Shown one piece after another: positions 1 to 8,652 of a stretch of DNA of 64,000 bases. Made by a program: the position numbers and the translations under genes. Position 1 is the stretch's first letter; each line of letters begins with the position of its first letter. Source of the stretch: Edaphocola aurantiacus (GTDB lineage Bacteria > Bacteroidota > Bacteroidia > Chitinophagales > Chitinophagaceae); contig NZ_VOSI01000001.1 in the NCBI RefSeq assembly GCF_019797745.1, positions 308,928 to 372,927 on the forward strand, read 5' to 3'. The notes beneath the pieces are model-generated. The model did not search any database, had not been told where the DNA came from, and saw nothing but the letters and a program-made list of their open reading frames with translations.

Positions 1-463
1 AGCCGCCACCGATAGAATAATAGGTCTCGGCAACCTGCGTACCGTCATTCAGGGTACATAAAAAAGTAAGGGCATTAGGATGGAAAGGCAGGCTCTCATT
101 CATCAGGAAGACAACATGCTCCTTAGGCTGGAAAGGAACTTCCTGTACACCACCCAGATTCATGATACCACGATCAGCAATCTGATCAATGGTAGGATAG
201 ATCTGGTTTACATCGAAGGTTACCGGATCGGCACCACATAAACCAAGTATTACAGCGACATCTGTTCCATGCCCCACCCCAGTTTTAGCAAGTGAACCAT
301 ATAACATTACACTTACGGCACTTACTGACGAAAGCCCATAACGCTGCTGAAGAGTATCCAGAAATTGTAATGCGGCTCTCCAGGGTCCAAGGGTATGTGA
401 CGAACTCGGCCCTACGCCGATCTTAAACATGTCAAAAACAGATATATTCTCTCTAGTACTCAA
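1..463 (-). CDS. sdaA: L-serine ammonia-lyase (serine dehydratase), 3' part beyond window
   Basis: About 154 N-terminal residues of an iron-sulfur L-serine dehydratase, which deaminates L-serine to pyruvate and ammonia in the cytosol. The reverse translation reads [18 protein letters not shown] close to the start, the hallmark of the N-terminal beta domain of this family. The gene runs off the left edge, so the cysteine ligands of the 4Fe-4S cluster cannot be checked. The start is best placed at TTG (461-463), because the ISVFDMFK segment normally sits about ten residues from the N-terminus and the first ATG (430) would cut it off. The gene is divergent from fusA across a 261-base gap. Confidence 0.88.
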   Translation of the reverse strand, partial: MSTRENISVFDMFKIGVGPSSSHTLGPWRAALQFLDTLQQRYGLSSVSAVSVMLYGSLAKTGVGHGTDVAVILGLCGADPVTFDVNQIYPTIDQIADRGIMNLGGVQEVPFQPKEHVVFLMNESLPFHPNALTFLCTLNDGTQVAETYYSIGGG

Positions 464-674
464 GCAGATAATTTTAGCGATCCAAAATTAAAACAATGAT
501 CTCACAAAACAATTTTATTTATTTTATCTATGAACAGTGATCTTAATGGTCTGATATAGTTTAATTTATATAGTATATACAAGCTATACAGCACAGCGAT
601 TATATACCAAACGGTTAATGTAAAGAAGAAAATGCATTAATAAAATAATATTTTCTCATATAAATACTAAATAC

Positions 675-682
675 TACCTTTG
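675..682 (+). promoter_or_regulatory. Bacteroidota -7 box upstream of fusA
   Basis: TACCTTTG matches the Bacteroidota sigma-A -7 consensus TAnnTTTG. A TTTC lies where the -33 TTTG would be expected (652-655). It would give a leader of about 35 bases before the fusA ATG. The rest of the gap back to the serine dehydratase start (464-674) is AT-rich and shows no gene. Confidence 0.6.
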
Positions 683-724
683 CAGCCTGAATTTATCAAA
701 TAAATTTTTTTAATCTAAACTGTT

Positions 725-2872
725 ATGGCAGATTTACGCTTACAGCGCAACTTTGGTATTGCCGCACACATTGATGCTGGTAAAACCACTACTACAGAAC
801 GTATCTTATATTACACTGGTGTAAACCACAAAATTGGTGAAGTACACGAAGGTGGTGCTACCATGGACTGGATGGCACAAGAACAAGAGCGTGGTATCAC
901 CATTACTTCAGCTGCAACTACTTGTTTCTGGAAATTCCCTACTGTACAGGGCCAACCTGTTCCTGATTCAAAACAATATAAATTCAATATCATTGATACT
1001 CCGGGTCACGTTGACTTTACTGTTGAGGTAGAGCGTTCTATGCGTGTACTGGATGGTCTGGTTGCTTTATTCTCTGCAGTTGATGGCGTTGAGCCTCAGT
1101 CTGAAACAGTATGGCGTCAGGCAAACCGTTACCGTGTACCACGTGTTGGTTTCGTAAACAAAATGGACCGTATCGGTGCTGACTTCCTGATGGTTGTACA
1201 GCAAATTAAAGATATGCTGGGTGCAAAAGCAGTTCCACTGCAATTGCCAATCGGTGCTGAAGATAACTTCAAAGGTGTGGTTGACCTGGTTACAATGAAA
1301 TCTATCATCTGGGATGATAACACTCAAGGTATGACTTATACTGAAGGTGACGTTCCTGCTGATATGCAAGAAGAAGCAGAACTGTGGAGAGCTCAGCTGG
1401 TTGAAGCGGTTGCTGAATATGATGACCAACTGATGGAGAAATTCTTCGAAGATCCTAACTCAATTTCTGAGGCTGAGATCCACGAAGCGATCCGTAAAGC
1501 GACTATTGACCTGAGCATTATTCCAATGCTGTGTGGTTCTTCTTACAAAAACAAAGGTGTTCAGAAAATGCTGGATTGCGTAATCCGCTACCTGCCTTCA
1601 CCAATGGATATCGAAGCGATCGAAGGTACTAACCCTGACAATCCTGAAGAAAAATTATACCGTAAACCAGATGCAAAAGAACCATTTGCTGCACTGGCGT
1701 TCAAGATCATGACCGATCCATTCGTAGGTCGTCTGGCGTTCTTCCGTGCATACTCTGGTCACCTGGATGCAGGTTCTTATGTACTGAACGTACGTTCCGG
1801 TAAAAACGAGCGTATTTCCCGTATCATGCAAATGCACGCTAACAAGCAAAACCCTATCGACTTCATCGAAGCTGGTGATATCGGAGCTGCTGTTGGTTTT
1901 AAAGATATCAAAACCGGAGATACTCTGTGTGATGAGAAACACCCTATCGTTCTGGAAAACATGTTTATTCCTGAGCCGGTAATCTCTATCGCTGTTGAGC
2001 CTAAAACTCAGGCTGACGTTGATAAAATGGGTATGGCGATCGCTAAACTGATCGAAGAAGATCCTACTTTACGCGTTAAATCTGACGAAGATACAGGTCA
2101 GACTGTATTAAGCGGCATGGGTGAGTTACACCTGGAAATCATCGTTGACCGTATGAAACGCGAGTTCAAAGTTGAAGTTAACCAAGGTGCTCCTCAGGTT
2201 GCTTATAAAGAAGCATTCACACTGCAAATCAGCCACCGTGAGGTGTTCAAAAAACAATCTGGTGGTCGTGGTAAATTCGCGGATATCCAGTTTGAAATCG
2301 GACCTGCTGAAGAAGCATTCCTGGCTGAAGGTAAAGGTACTTTCCAGTTCGTAAATGATATCTTCGGTGGATCTATCCCTAAAGAATTCATCCCTGCTAT
2401 CCAGAAAGGTTTCGAATCTTGTATGGGTGCTGGTGTTCTGGCAGGTTTCCCTGTAGAGCATATGCGTGTAAGAATATTTGATGGTTCTTTCCACCAGGTC
2501 GATTCTGACTCTATGTCATTCGAATTATGTGCGAAACAAGGTTACCGTGAAGCTGGTCGTCAGGCTAAGCCAATCATCCTGGAACCAATCATGAAAGTAG
2601 AAGTTCTGACTCCAGACCAATACATGGGTGATGTTACAGGTGACTTAAACCGTCGTCGCGCTATGCTGGAAGGTATGGATAGCCGTAACAACTTACAAGT
2701 AATCAAAGCAAAAGTTCCATTGAGCGAAATGTTTGGTTATGTAACTCAATTACGTTCCCTGTCTTCTGGTCGTGCATCTTCTACAATGGAGTTCAGCCAC
2801 TACGCTCAGGCTCCTAGAAACGTTGAGGAAGAAGTAATCGCAAAAGCAAAAGGACGTAAATCTGAAGATTAA
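725..2872 (+). CDS. fusA: Translation elongation factor G
   Basis: EF-G catalyses GTP-driven ribosome translocation. The 715 residues carry the G1 loop ([12 protein letters not shown], residues 14-25), the switch region ERGITI, DTPGH (91-95) and NKMD (145-148), followed by the usual domains II-V, ending in the domain V segment of full-length EF-G. The codons are strongly biased (CTG, GGT, CGT, GAA), as in a highly expressed gene. It stands alone: rpsL, rpsG and tuf, which usually flank fusA, are absent, and its neighbours are amino-acid genes. It has its own TAnnTTTG promoter and a strong terminator. The codon bias argues for the main EF-G rather than a minor paralogue. Confidence 0.97.
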   Translation: MADLRLQRNFGIAAHIDAGKTTTTERILYYTGVNHKIGEVHEGGATMDWMAQEQERGITITSAATTCFWKFPTVQGQPVPDSKQYKFNIIDTPGHVDFTVEVERSMRVLDGLVALFSAVDGVEPQSETVWRQANRYRVPRVGFVNKMDRIGADFLMVVQQIKDMLGAKAVPLQLPIGAEDNFKGVVDLVTMKSIIWDDNTQGMTYTEGDVPADMQEEAELWRAQLVEAVAEYDDQLMEKFFEDPNSISEAEIHEAIRKATIDLSIIPMLCGSSYKNKGVQKMLDCVIRYLPSPMDIEAIEGTNPDNPEEKLYRKPDAKEPFAALAFKIMTDPFVGRLAFFRAYSGHLDAGSYVLNVRSGKNERISRIMQMHANKQNPIDFIEAGDIGAAVGFKDIKTGDTLCDEKHPIVLENMFIPEPVISIAVEPKTQADVDKMGMAIAKLIEEDPTLRVKSDEDTGQTVLSGMGELHLEIIVDRMKREFKVEVNQGAPQVAYKEAFTLQISHREVFKKQSGGRGKFADIQFEIGPAEEAFLAEGKGTFQFVNDIFGGSIPKEFIPAIQKGFESCMGAGVLAGFPVEHMRVRIFDGSFHQVDSDSMSFELCAKQGYREAGRQAKPIILEPIMKVEVLTPDQYMGDVTGDLNRRRAMLEGMDSRNNLQVIKAKVPLSEMFGYVTQLRSLSSGRASSTMEFSHYAQAPRNVEEEVIAKAKGRKSED

Positions 2873-2892
2873 TATCCTTAATGTAATAATAA

Positions 2893-2926
2893 AAATAGCG
2901 ATCCGCTTTCGGATCGCTATTTTTTT
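2893..2926 (+). terminator. Rho-independent terminator after fusA
   Basis: A 13-bp perfect stem (2893-2905 with 2910-2922), loop CTTT, followed by a T run. It can act in both directions and probably also serves the convergent hom gene. Confidence 0.85.
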
Positions 2927-2954
2927 ATGCACTCATTTTGAGTAGCCGGTAATT

Positions 2955-4202
2955 TTATTGTGCCAGTTCCAGTACAGAAGCGGCATTATGTACCAGCTCC
3001 CCATCTGTGATCACCCCCGTTCCCAAAGCAATAACCGATACATTTTTATCGTAGAACCATTCTGCATTATGCAAGGTAGCCAGCTTTACCGTACCTATGA
3101 TATAGTTGCGGGCAGTGCTTTTAAACACCTGGTCAATAGCTACAAAATGTTCCTTCTCTATAGTATCCCAGGATTCAAAACTAACATATACCTGAAGGTA
3201 TACCTCATTGCTCAGCTCATTCTTAATACCCAGAGCAGTCTTCTTATACTCATACTTATAATCGTAGCGCAGTGCTGCAATATCACTCAGTACAGCAGAA
3301 GAAGTCGGATAACGGCCGGCACCTTTCCCGTACAGGAATTGCTCATCGGCCAGCTTACTTCCTATGAGTACACCATTAAACTCATTGCGTACACTGAACA
3401 GTCGGTTCTCCTGGTCTACAAATGTGGGTAAGATAAATGCAGCGACTTTTCCGGCCTCAACCTGTATAGATTGTGCAATCAACTTGATATTAAAACCTTT
3501 TTCCTGCGCATACTGAATATCCCTTTCATGAATCTGGGTAATGCCACTGTAGAGGATATCTTCCGGAATCTCATTAATACCATAAGCATGTTTCAGTATA
3601 ATCGTCAGCTTATTCACGGCATCTATACCTTCCACATCCAGGGTAGGATCACTCTCTGCAAAACCCAGTTCCTGTGCTTGTTTCAGAGCCGTTTCATAAG
3701 GCAGTTGCTCCTCCTTCATCTTCGTCAGGATGTAATTGGTAGAGCCATTTACAATACCCGAAACAGAAGATAAGAGGTCATTATCATAATACTCCTCAAG
3801 GTTACGAATCACAGGTACACTGCCGCAAACAGCCGCTTCGTACAGGAAGGATACACCAAACTCATCGCGAAGACCGATCAGTTCTTCATGGTGATTTGCA
3901 ATCAGTTTTTTATTGGCCGATACTACAGATTTATGCTGGCGGAGCGCCTTGGTAACGATGCTATACGCCGCGTCTGCATCATCAATCAACTCTACAATTA
4001 CATTAATCTCTTCATCATTCAGCAGTTCATCTGCATTGTCTGTAAATAAAGCTGCTGGCGCATTACGTCCTTTGTCGATATGCTTGATACAGATCTTTTT
4101 TATACTGGCATTTAAAGACTGCGTATCCTGCAGTACACGATATATACCCTCTCCTACTACACCGAATCCGAAAAGGCCTATGGTTAATTTTTTATTGCTC
4201 AT
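2955..4202 (-). CDS. hom: Homoserine dehydrogenase
   Basis: NAD(P)H-dependent reduction of aspartate semialdehyde to homoserine, the branch point to threonine and methionine. The N-terminus has a Rossmann motif (GLFGFGVVGEG). The middle carries the family signature GIVNGSTNYILTKM and the substrate/catalytic stretch SDPTLDVEGIDAVNK. The C-terminal part may be a small regulatory domain, but no clear ACT motif is visible. The frame stays open 16 codons upstream to 4250. I chose ATG 4202 because MSNKKLTIG puts the nucleotide fold at the N-terminus and the upstream extension lies inside a structured leader. It is read in the same direction as the metB-like gene, 125 bases upstream. Confidence 0.93.
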   Translation of the reverse strand: MSNKKLTIGLFGFGVVGEGIYRVLQDTQSLNASIKKICIKHIDKGRNAPAALFTDNADELLNDEEINVIVELIDDADAAYSIVTKALRQHKSVVSANKKLIANHHEELIGLRDEFGVSFLYEAAVCGSVPVIRNLEEYYDNDLLSSVSGIVNGSTNYILTKMKEEQLPYETALKQAQELGFAESDPTLDVEGIDAVNKLTIILKHAYGINEIPEDILYSGITQIHERDIQYAQEKGFNIKLIAQSIQVEAGKVAAFILPTFVDQENRLFSVRNEFNGVLIGSKLADEQFLYGKGAGRYPTSSAVLSDIAALRYDYKYEYKKTALGIKNELSNEVYLQVYVSFESWDTIEKEHFVAIDQVFKSTARNYIIGTVKLATLHNAEWFYDKNVSVIALGTGVITDGELVHNAASVLELAQ

Positions 4203-4230
4203 TGTTGTATTAATATTAAAAAAAGTAAAG

Positions 4231-4310
4231 AAAAAGCGACCGTCAGGCATGTAAAATCCCTAAGGTAGTGTACTCACTACCCCGATAGCCGGTTAAGCTA
4301 TACGGTCGCT
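4231..4310 (-). promoter_or_regulatory. Structured leader between metB and hom, possible cis-regulatory RNA
   Basis: On the minus strand a 9-bp closing helix (4302-4310 with 4235-4243) encloses two hairpins: ATAGC/GCTAT (4297-4301 with 4285-4289) and GGTAGTG-AGTA-CACTACC (4264-4281). A T run follows the closing helix. The right-hand arm plus T run looks like an intrinsic terminator, but its interior is branched, which an ordinary terminator is not. A 24-base segment (4254-4277) recurs with 20 identities in the metB leader at 5543-5566. I do not recognise it as a known riboswitch class. Confidence 0.55.
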
Positions 4311-4327
4311 GCTATATATAAGGAAGA

Positions 4328-5512
4328 TTAAACGGCTTGTGCTGCAGTTGCTTTAGTACTCACCTGCGCTTTTACCAGGGCTTGCTCCAGGTCTTTGATC
4401 AGGTCTTCGGCTTCTTCAATGCCACAGCTGATGCGGATCAGGGAGTCTGCAACACCGGACTGCAAACGTTTTTCACGAGGAATAGATTTGTGCGTCATTT
4501 GCGGAGGAGAGCAGATCAGGCTTTTTACACCACCCAGGCTCTCTGCCAGTTTGAAATATTGTGTGTTAGTCACCAGCGCATTGGCAGCCTCTTCAGTATC
4601 CTCTTTCAGGGTGAAGGATATGACACCTCCGAATAAGCCGTTTTGTTGTCTGGCTGCAATTTCATGGTTTTTGTGACTGCTCAGACCCGGATAGTATACA
4701 GTAGCTACAGCATCATGCGATTCCAGGAAGGTAGCGACCTGCAGGGCTGTTTCACATTGACGGGTTACCCTCAGCGTCAGTGTTTCAATACCACGGATCA
4801 GCAGCCAACAATCATTCGGTCCTAAAATACCGCCTGATGCATTTTGAATAAATTTGATCTGATCCGCCAGTTCTGTATTGTTCACCACAACCAGTCCGGC
4901 TACCAGGTCAGAGTGCCCACCCAGGTATTTGGTGCCACTGTGAATGATGATGTCTGCTCCCAGCTGGAATGGTTGTTGTGCCACCGGAGAAGCGAAAGTA
5001 TTGTCTACTACAACCAGTGCATTGAAGGATTTTGCAATTGCGGCAATGCGCTCAATATCGGAAACTTTTAAAGTAGGATTGGTAGGAGATTCCAGCCAGA
5101 TCAGCTTTGTTTTTTCATTGATATACTGTAGTACATTATCTGCTTCGGTAGTATCTACATAATGCACTTTGATACCGAATTTGGCATATACATGCGTGAA
5201 CAAGCGATAAGCCCCACCATAGATATCATCTACAGCAATGATCTCATCTCCGGCACTTAACAGCTTCAGTACCGCATCGATAGCAGCTAATCCGGTTGCG
5301 AATGCATAAGCATTTGTGCCTCCTTCGAGATGTGCTACGAGTTGCTCTAAAGCAGCGCGGGTAGGATTGTTAGAACGGGCATAGTCAAAGCCTTTGTGTA
5401 CACCAGGCGCATCCTGCACGAATGTTGCTGTTTGGTAGATGGGTACAGAGATAGAGCCGGTTAATGGGTCTACTGGAAGAGAATGAATCAGTTGTGTTGT
5501 GTTGATACTCAT
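4328..5512 (-). CDS. metB: Cystathionine gamma-synthase/lyase-type PLP enzyme
   Basis: A 394-residue trans-sulfuration enzyme of the Cys/Met metabolism PLP family. The PLP lysine is K195 in HSGTKYLGGHSD, and the substrate/cofactor motifs SNNPTR and ESPTNPTL are present. A SAM-I riboswitch directly upstream argues for a role in methionine synthesis, that is cystathionine gamma-synthase or O-acylhomoserine sulfhydrylation rather than cysteine-forming lyase. The family cannot be split securely by eye. The start ATG is preceded by an AT hairpin, GTGATTTA with AAATCAC, whose 3' arm ends next to the ATG. hom lies downstream on the same strand. Confidence 0.85.
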   Translation of the reverse strand: MSINTTQLIHSLPVDPLTGSISVPIYQTATFVQDAPGVHKGFDYARSNNPTRAALEQLVAHLEGGTNAYAFATGLAAIDAVLKLLSAGDEIIAVDDIYGGAYRLFTHVYAKFGIKVHYVDTTEADNVLQYINEKTKLIWLESPTNPTLKVSDIERIAAIAKSFNALVVVDNTFASPVAQQPFQLGADIIIHSGTKYLGGHSDLVAGLVVVNNTELADQIKFIQNASGGILGPNDCWLLIRGIETLTLRVTRQCETALQVATFLESHDAVATVYYPGLSSHKNHEIAARQQNGLFGGVISFTLKEDTEEAANALVTNTQYFKLAESLGGVKSLICSPPQMTHKSIPREKRLQSGVADSLIRISCGIEEAEDLIKDLEQALVKAQVSTKATAAQAV

Positions 5513-5580
5513 TGTGATTTTATTTTTTTCAGGTTAAAAAATAAATCACTTATGCAGTGTACTCACAGAAGCGCATAAAA
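5513..5580 (-). promoter_or_regulatory. Second structured leader element in front of metB
   Basis: After the riboswitch terminator the minus strand holds TTATGC...GCATAA around TGTGAGTACACT. An AT-rich hairpin (GTGATTT pairing with AAATCAC) then ends just before the ATG. The segment 5543-5566 matches 4254-4277 of the hom leader at 20 of 24 positions. The GCGCTTCTG at 5566-5574 also duplicates the left arm of the terminator just upstream and could compete for its right arm. Confidence 0.5.
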
Positions 5581-5582
5581 TG

Positions 5583-5615
5583 AAAAAAGCGCTCCTGATA
5601 GTCAGAAGCGCTTTT
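5583..5615 (-). terminator. Riboswitch expression-platform terminator
   Basis: A 14-bp stem (5602-5615 with 5585-5598, one G-T pair), a 3-base loop and a T run on the minus strand, directly after the S-box aptamer. It is the likely off-switch for metB when SAM is abundant. Confidence 0.8.
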
Positions 5616-5650
5616 CAATATCGTACGTTTATTGATTGCAAGAATTCTGA

Positions 5651-5763
5651 ACTTATCTTTCCCGCATTGCTGCGAGCTGGAGTTGGCACCTTACTTCGCC
5701 CGAAGGCAAAAGCAGGTTGTCAAGGTGTCATCGGGCCATATCCCTCTACCTTTCTGAATAAGT
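5651..5763 (-). ncRNA. SAM-I (S-box) riboswitch aptamer
   Basis: The minus strand shows the S-box landmarks in order: P1 left arm ACTTAT, AGAGGGA, GGCCCGATGACACC, GACAACC, AAGGTGCCAACTCC, then GGAAAGATAAG closing P1. It binds S-adenosylmethionine and controls the downstream metB-like gene, and hom if the two are co-transcribed, through the terminator at 5583-5615. The order promoter, aptamer, terminator, gene is complete. Confidence 0.92.
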
Positions 5764-5783
5764 AATTTTTTAAAGAACTGTTG

Positions 5784-5791
5784 CAAAGGTA
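5784..5791 (-). promoter_or_regulatory. -7 box for the S-box/metB transcript
   Basis: TACCTTTG on the minus strand (CAAAGGTA as written), about 20 bases upstream of the aptamer P1 helix, consistent with a transcript starting just before the riboswitch. Confidence 0.6.
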
Positions 5792-6144
5792 ATAGCAAAG
5801 ATTTCAATCCACCAAATTTTTTTTCAGAAAAATATTTTCACATCAGGAAAGGAGATGGGTAGAAATGCCAAACAAAACACACATAACAATTAATAATCAA
5901 TGTATTACAAGCAAATAAATAGAATATACATTTAGCAAAAAAATACTGCTGCAACTCCATTGATTGGCACCTGGGCGCAGTACACACACTTACTTTTCCT
6001 CAATAAGTATATCGAATTTCACCAGATTACGCTCAAAATGATGAATAGGCCCAAACAGAATGTGTATGAAAACAAGATCAGGCATTAATGGGCACAAAGG
6101 CATTTCCTTCAACTTATACACAGATAGCCTCATTAAGGGGCATT
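5792..6144. other. Intergenic stretch without recognised gene
   Basis: About 350 AT-rich bases between the metB promoter and the rplY terminator. The only open frame here (6088-6288, plus) runs backwards into rplY and has no plausible protein. I see no RNA fold or repeat that I can support. Confidence 0.6.
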
Positions 6145-6174
6145 AAAAAAGCGCAAACCGTATGGTTTGCGCTT
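6145..6174 (-). terminator. Terminator after rplY
   Basis: An 11-bp stem AAGCGCAAACC/GGTTTGCGCTT with loop ATAC and a T run on the minus strand. Confidence 0.85.
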
Positions 6175-6196
6175 TACTATATCAATGTTAGATTGA

Positions 6197-6781
6197 TTAT
6201 TTTTTACCTTTTGCTGCTTCAGTTTCAGCTTGACGCAGTGCACGAGTCATCACAACAGAAGCTACCGGTTGACGGCCAGACATCATGATTTCTACATTAC
6301 CTGCAGCGATATCTTCAACGCGTAAGTTACCGTTCAGTTCCAGGTTAGTCAGATCAACTTTAATACCTTCAGTCAGATCTTTAGGGAAAGCACGTACTTT
6401 TACTTTTTTCAGACGTAATTGCAGACGACCACCCGCTTTTACACCTTCAGGTTGACCTTCAAAGATGAAAGGCAGGTTTGCGATTACTTTCTTGTCTTCA
6501 ACCAGCTCCAGGAAATCGATGTGGTTCAGACGGTCAGTTACTACATCAAACTGCAGATCTTTAACGATCGCTTTGTAGCTTTTACCATCAACTTTGATTT
6601 CAGCAATCTGGAATGCAGATGTGTAAATCAGAGAGCGGAAAGATAATACCGGAGCATAGAAGTGTACTTCTTCTTTACCACCGTAGATAACGCCTAATAC
6701 ATTACCTTGGCTACGCAGATCGCGAGCGGCTTTCTTGCCTGAGTCAGTTCTCAATTGTCCTTCGATAACAACTGTGTTCAT
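6197..6781 (-). CDS. rplY: 50S ribosomal protein L25/Ctc
   Basis: Ribosomal protein L25 of the long, Ctc-like form (194 residues), which binds 5S rRNA. The N-terminal domain (about 1-92) has the family pattern GKKAARDLRSQGNVLGVIYG and ends near VTDRLNHIDFLEL. The second domain (about 95-185) is the C-terminal beta domain of the CTC form. Position and strand, downstream of prs, match the common prs-rplY pairing. A terminator closes the unit. Confidence 0.93.
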   Translation of the reverse strand: MNTVVIEGQLRTDSGKKAARDLRSQGNVLGVIYGGKEEVHFYAPVLSFRSLIYTSAFQIAEIKVDGKSYKAIVKDLQFDVVTDRLNHIDFLELVEDKKVIANLPFIFEGQPEGVKAGGRLQLRLKKVKVRAFPKDLTEGIKVDLTNLELNGNLRVEDIAAGNVEIMMSGRQPVASVVMTRALRQAETEAAKGKK

Positions 6782-6924
6782 AATTTGTTTTAACTTGTAC
6801 TTTTCAGTGTTAAACGGTATTCTGGCAAACGTTTAAAGCTGAATCGTGATGAATATTAAATTTATTTTTTTGCCCCCAGGGCTTCACCAGATTTTGTTGT
6901 TAAACACGTAGTTTAGATACTTAC

Positions 6925-7872
6925 TTAAACCAGTTTTGGTTTATGTGCAAACAAGCTTGTAATAGACTTGTTCTCAAAAGTATTTTTGATGGCTATGGCA
7001 AATAATTGCGCACTAGTCAGTACTTCAATTTTATCAGACTCTCCTTTCAGAGGCATTGTATCACATACAACCAATTTTTCCAATACAGAATTATTGATGT
7101 TTTCGTATGCTTTACCGCTTAATACAGGGTGTGTACAGAATGCACGAACACTCAAAGCACCTTTTTCCATCAGGATGGAGGCTGCTTTACACAGCGTACC
7201 TGCAGTATCACAGATATCATCGATCAGGATTACATTTTTACCTTTTACATCTCCGATTACCGTCATAGAACCAACTTCATTGGCTTTTTTACGGTATTTG
7301 TCACAGATTACCATTTCCGCACCAAAGTAGCTGGCTACTTCTCTTACACGGTTGGTACTGCCCACATCCGGAGCGGCGAAAATGAAATTGTCCAGTTTCA
7401 GGTTCTCGATATACGGGATAAAGATGGCTGAACTGTCCAGGTGATCCACCGGGATATCAAAGAAACCCTGGATCTGCGGAGCGTGTAAATCCATAGTCAT
7501 TACACGGTCTGCACCTGCTTCGGTTAACAGATTAGCGATTAATTTAGAAGCGATAGATACACGCGGTCTGTCTTTACGATCCTGTCTGGCGAATCCGTAA
7601 TAAGGAATTACCGCAGTGATGTAACCTGCAGAAGCACGGCGTGCAGCATCGATCATCATCAACAACTCCATTAAGTTGTCTGTAGGAGCACAGGTAGATT
7701 GTACTAAAAAAACATGATCTCCACGTACAGACTCCTTAAAAACCGGCTGAAACTCACCATCACTAAACTTCTGAATACTTACTTCACTTAGTTTCTTTCC
7801 TGCTGCTTTGGCGATAGCTTCCGCCAAATATTGGGACACGGTACCCGAAAAGATTTTTACTGATGGTTGCAT
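6925..7872 (-). CDS. prs: Ribose-phosphate pyrophosphokinase
   Basis: Makes PRPP from ribose 5-phosphate and ATP for nucleotide, histidine and tryptophan synthesis. At 315 residues it is full length for class I. Visible motifs are SDGEFQP near the N-terminus, the flexible loop YGFARQDRKDRPR, MDLHAPQIQGFFDIPVD, and the PRPP-binding loop IDDICDTAGT. Transcription starts from a TACCTTTG box about 30 bases upstream. rplY follows after 143 bases on the same strand without an obvious terminator, so co-transcription is likely. Confidence 0.96.
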   Translation of the reverse strand: MQPSVKIFSGTVSQYLAEAIAKAAGKKLSEVSIQKFSDGEFQPVFKESVRGDHVFLVQSTCAPTDNLMELLMMIDAARRASAGYITAVIPYYGFARQDRKDRPRVSIASKLIANLLTEAGADRVMTMDLHAPQIQGFFDIPVDHLDSSAIFIPYIENLKLDNFIFAAPDVGSTNRVREVASYFGAEMVICDKYRKKANEVGSMTVIGDVKGKNVILIDDICDTAGTLCKAASILMEKGALSVRAFCTHPVLSGKAYENINNSVLEKLVVCDTMPLKGESDKIEVLTSAQLFAIAIKNTFENKSITSLFAHKPKLV

Positions 7873-7899
7873 TAAATCAACTTTTTAGAAAATTGAGTG

Positions 7900-7907
7900 C
7901 AAAGGTA
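7900..7907 (-). promoter_or_regulatory. -7 box for prs
   Basis: CAAAGGTA as written, TACCTTTG on the minus strand, giving a leader of about 20 bases before the prs ATG. Confidence 0.6.
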
Positions 7908-8025
7908 CATATATTTCTTAAATAAAAGCAAGAAAAATCAGGAGGGTCTGCGAAGGAACAATATGTGTATCAAATGCCCAAATAATTTCTGTTATTTTCC
8001 GGTAAAATAAATCTATTTTCAGCCT

Positions 8026-8652
8026 GTGATTGCGATCATCAGCGGTAAAATACTGAATGCCTGGAAAGTAAACCCCAACGTGTGGTTATTCAAACTGAAG
8101 CAGTACCTCAGCAGCTTTGGTCTGCCCCCGCTACACTGGGAGATTTTTGGTGGCAATGCCCTACTCTTAAAAGTAGCGGCACAGGATGCCCTGTGGACGG
8201 CAATTTGCATCAAAGCAATCTTCCGGCAGGTACCGGATCTGGACGTTGCCCTGTCCATCGGTCTGGGTACAGAAGAGCAAACCGGATCATCGTTGCGCAA
8301 TGGCGCCGGAACAGCGTATGATTACTGCAACTGGCAGGCAGAGGAGCGTATTCCCAAACAGGCTACCTTTGCGCTGCAATCGGCCGATCCCTCCTTCGAC
8401 CGCCAGTTCAATCTCCTACTGGACTTTGCACTGGTCAGTATGAACGAATGGTCGGTGCTGGAAGCTGAAATAGTTGAACTCAGCATCATCTTCCCCGAAA
8501 AAAGCCAGCAGGAAATCGCCGACTGGCTCCGCATCCGGCAATCGGCCGTGAGTCAGCGCAGGAAAAGAGCTCATTTTGACCTTTTAGTCCAGCTCAATCA
8601 ATATTATAAAAACGAATTAACCACGATTACGGAAGTATATGGACCCTTATAA
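8026..8652 (+). CDS. SatD-like protein with C-terminal helix-turn-helix
   Basis: A 208-residue protein. The N-terminus (MIAIISGKILNAWK) and overall size resemble SatD-family proteins, whose function is poorly known. Residues about 160-185 (QQEIADWLRIRQSAVSQRRKR) read as a helix-turn-helix of the kind that tells repeated from first contacts with DNA. The start is GTG at 8026: an in-frame stop lies six codons upstream and no ATG fits. It overlaps the following HEAT-like gene by 14 bases, so the two are translationally coupled. The family assignment is from memory of the pattern, not from a search. Confidence 0.6.
   Translation: MIAIISGKILNAWKVNPNVWLFKLKQYLSSFGLPPLHWEIFGGNALLLKVAAQDALWTAICIKAIFRQVPDLDVALSIGLGTEEQTGSSLRNGAGTAYDYCNWQAEERIPKQATFALQSADPSFDRQFNLLLDFALVSMNEWSVLEAEIVELSIIFPEKSQQEIADWLRIRQSAVSQRRKRAHFDLLVQLNQYYKNELTTITEVYGPL

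Noticed and set aside
4203-4250. Leader peptide or N-terminal extension of hom (MPDGRFFFTFFNINTT)
   Set aside because: It lacks the runs of threonine, isoleucine or methionine codons expected for attenuation, and it is in frame with hom through the structured leader, so it is most likely untranslated.
4231-4310. tRNA-like cloverleaf between metB and hom
   Set aside because: The acceptor-like helix and D-arm look convincing, but the anticodon loop would be 8 bases, no T-arm with TTCRA exists and there is no CCA or discriminator context. Kept only as a regulatory leader.
6088-6288. Small plus-strand frame before rplY
   Set aside because: It runs into rplY antisense and through its terminator and has no promoter or recognisable protein.
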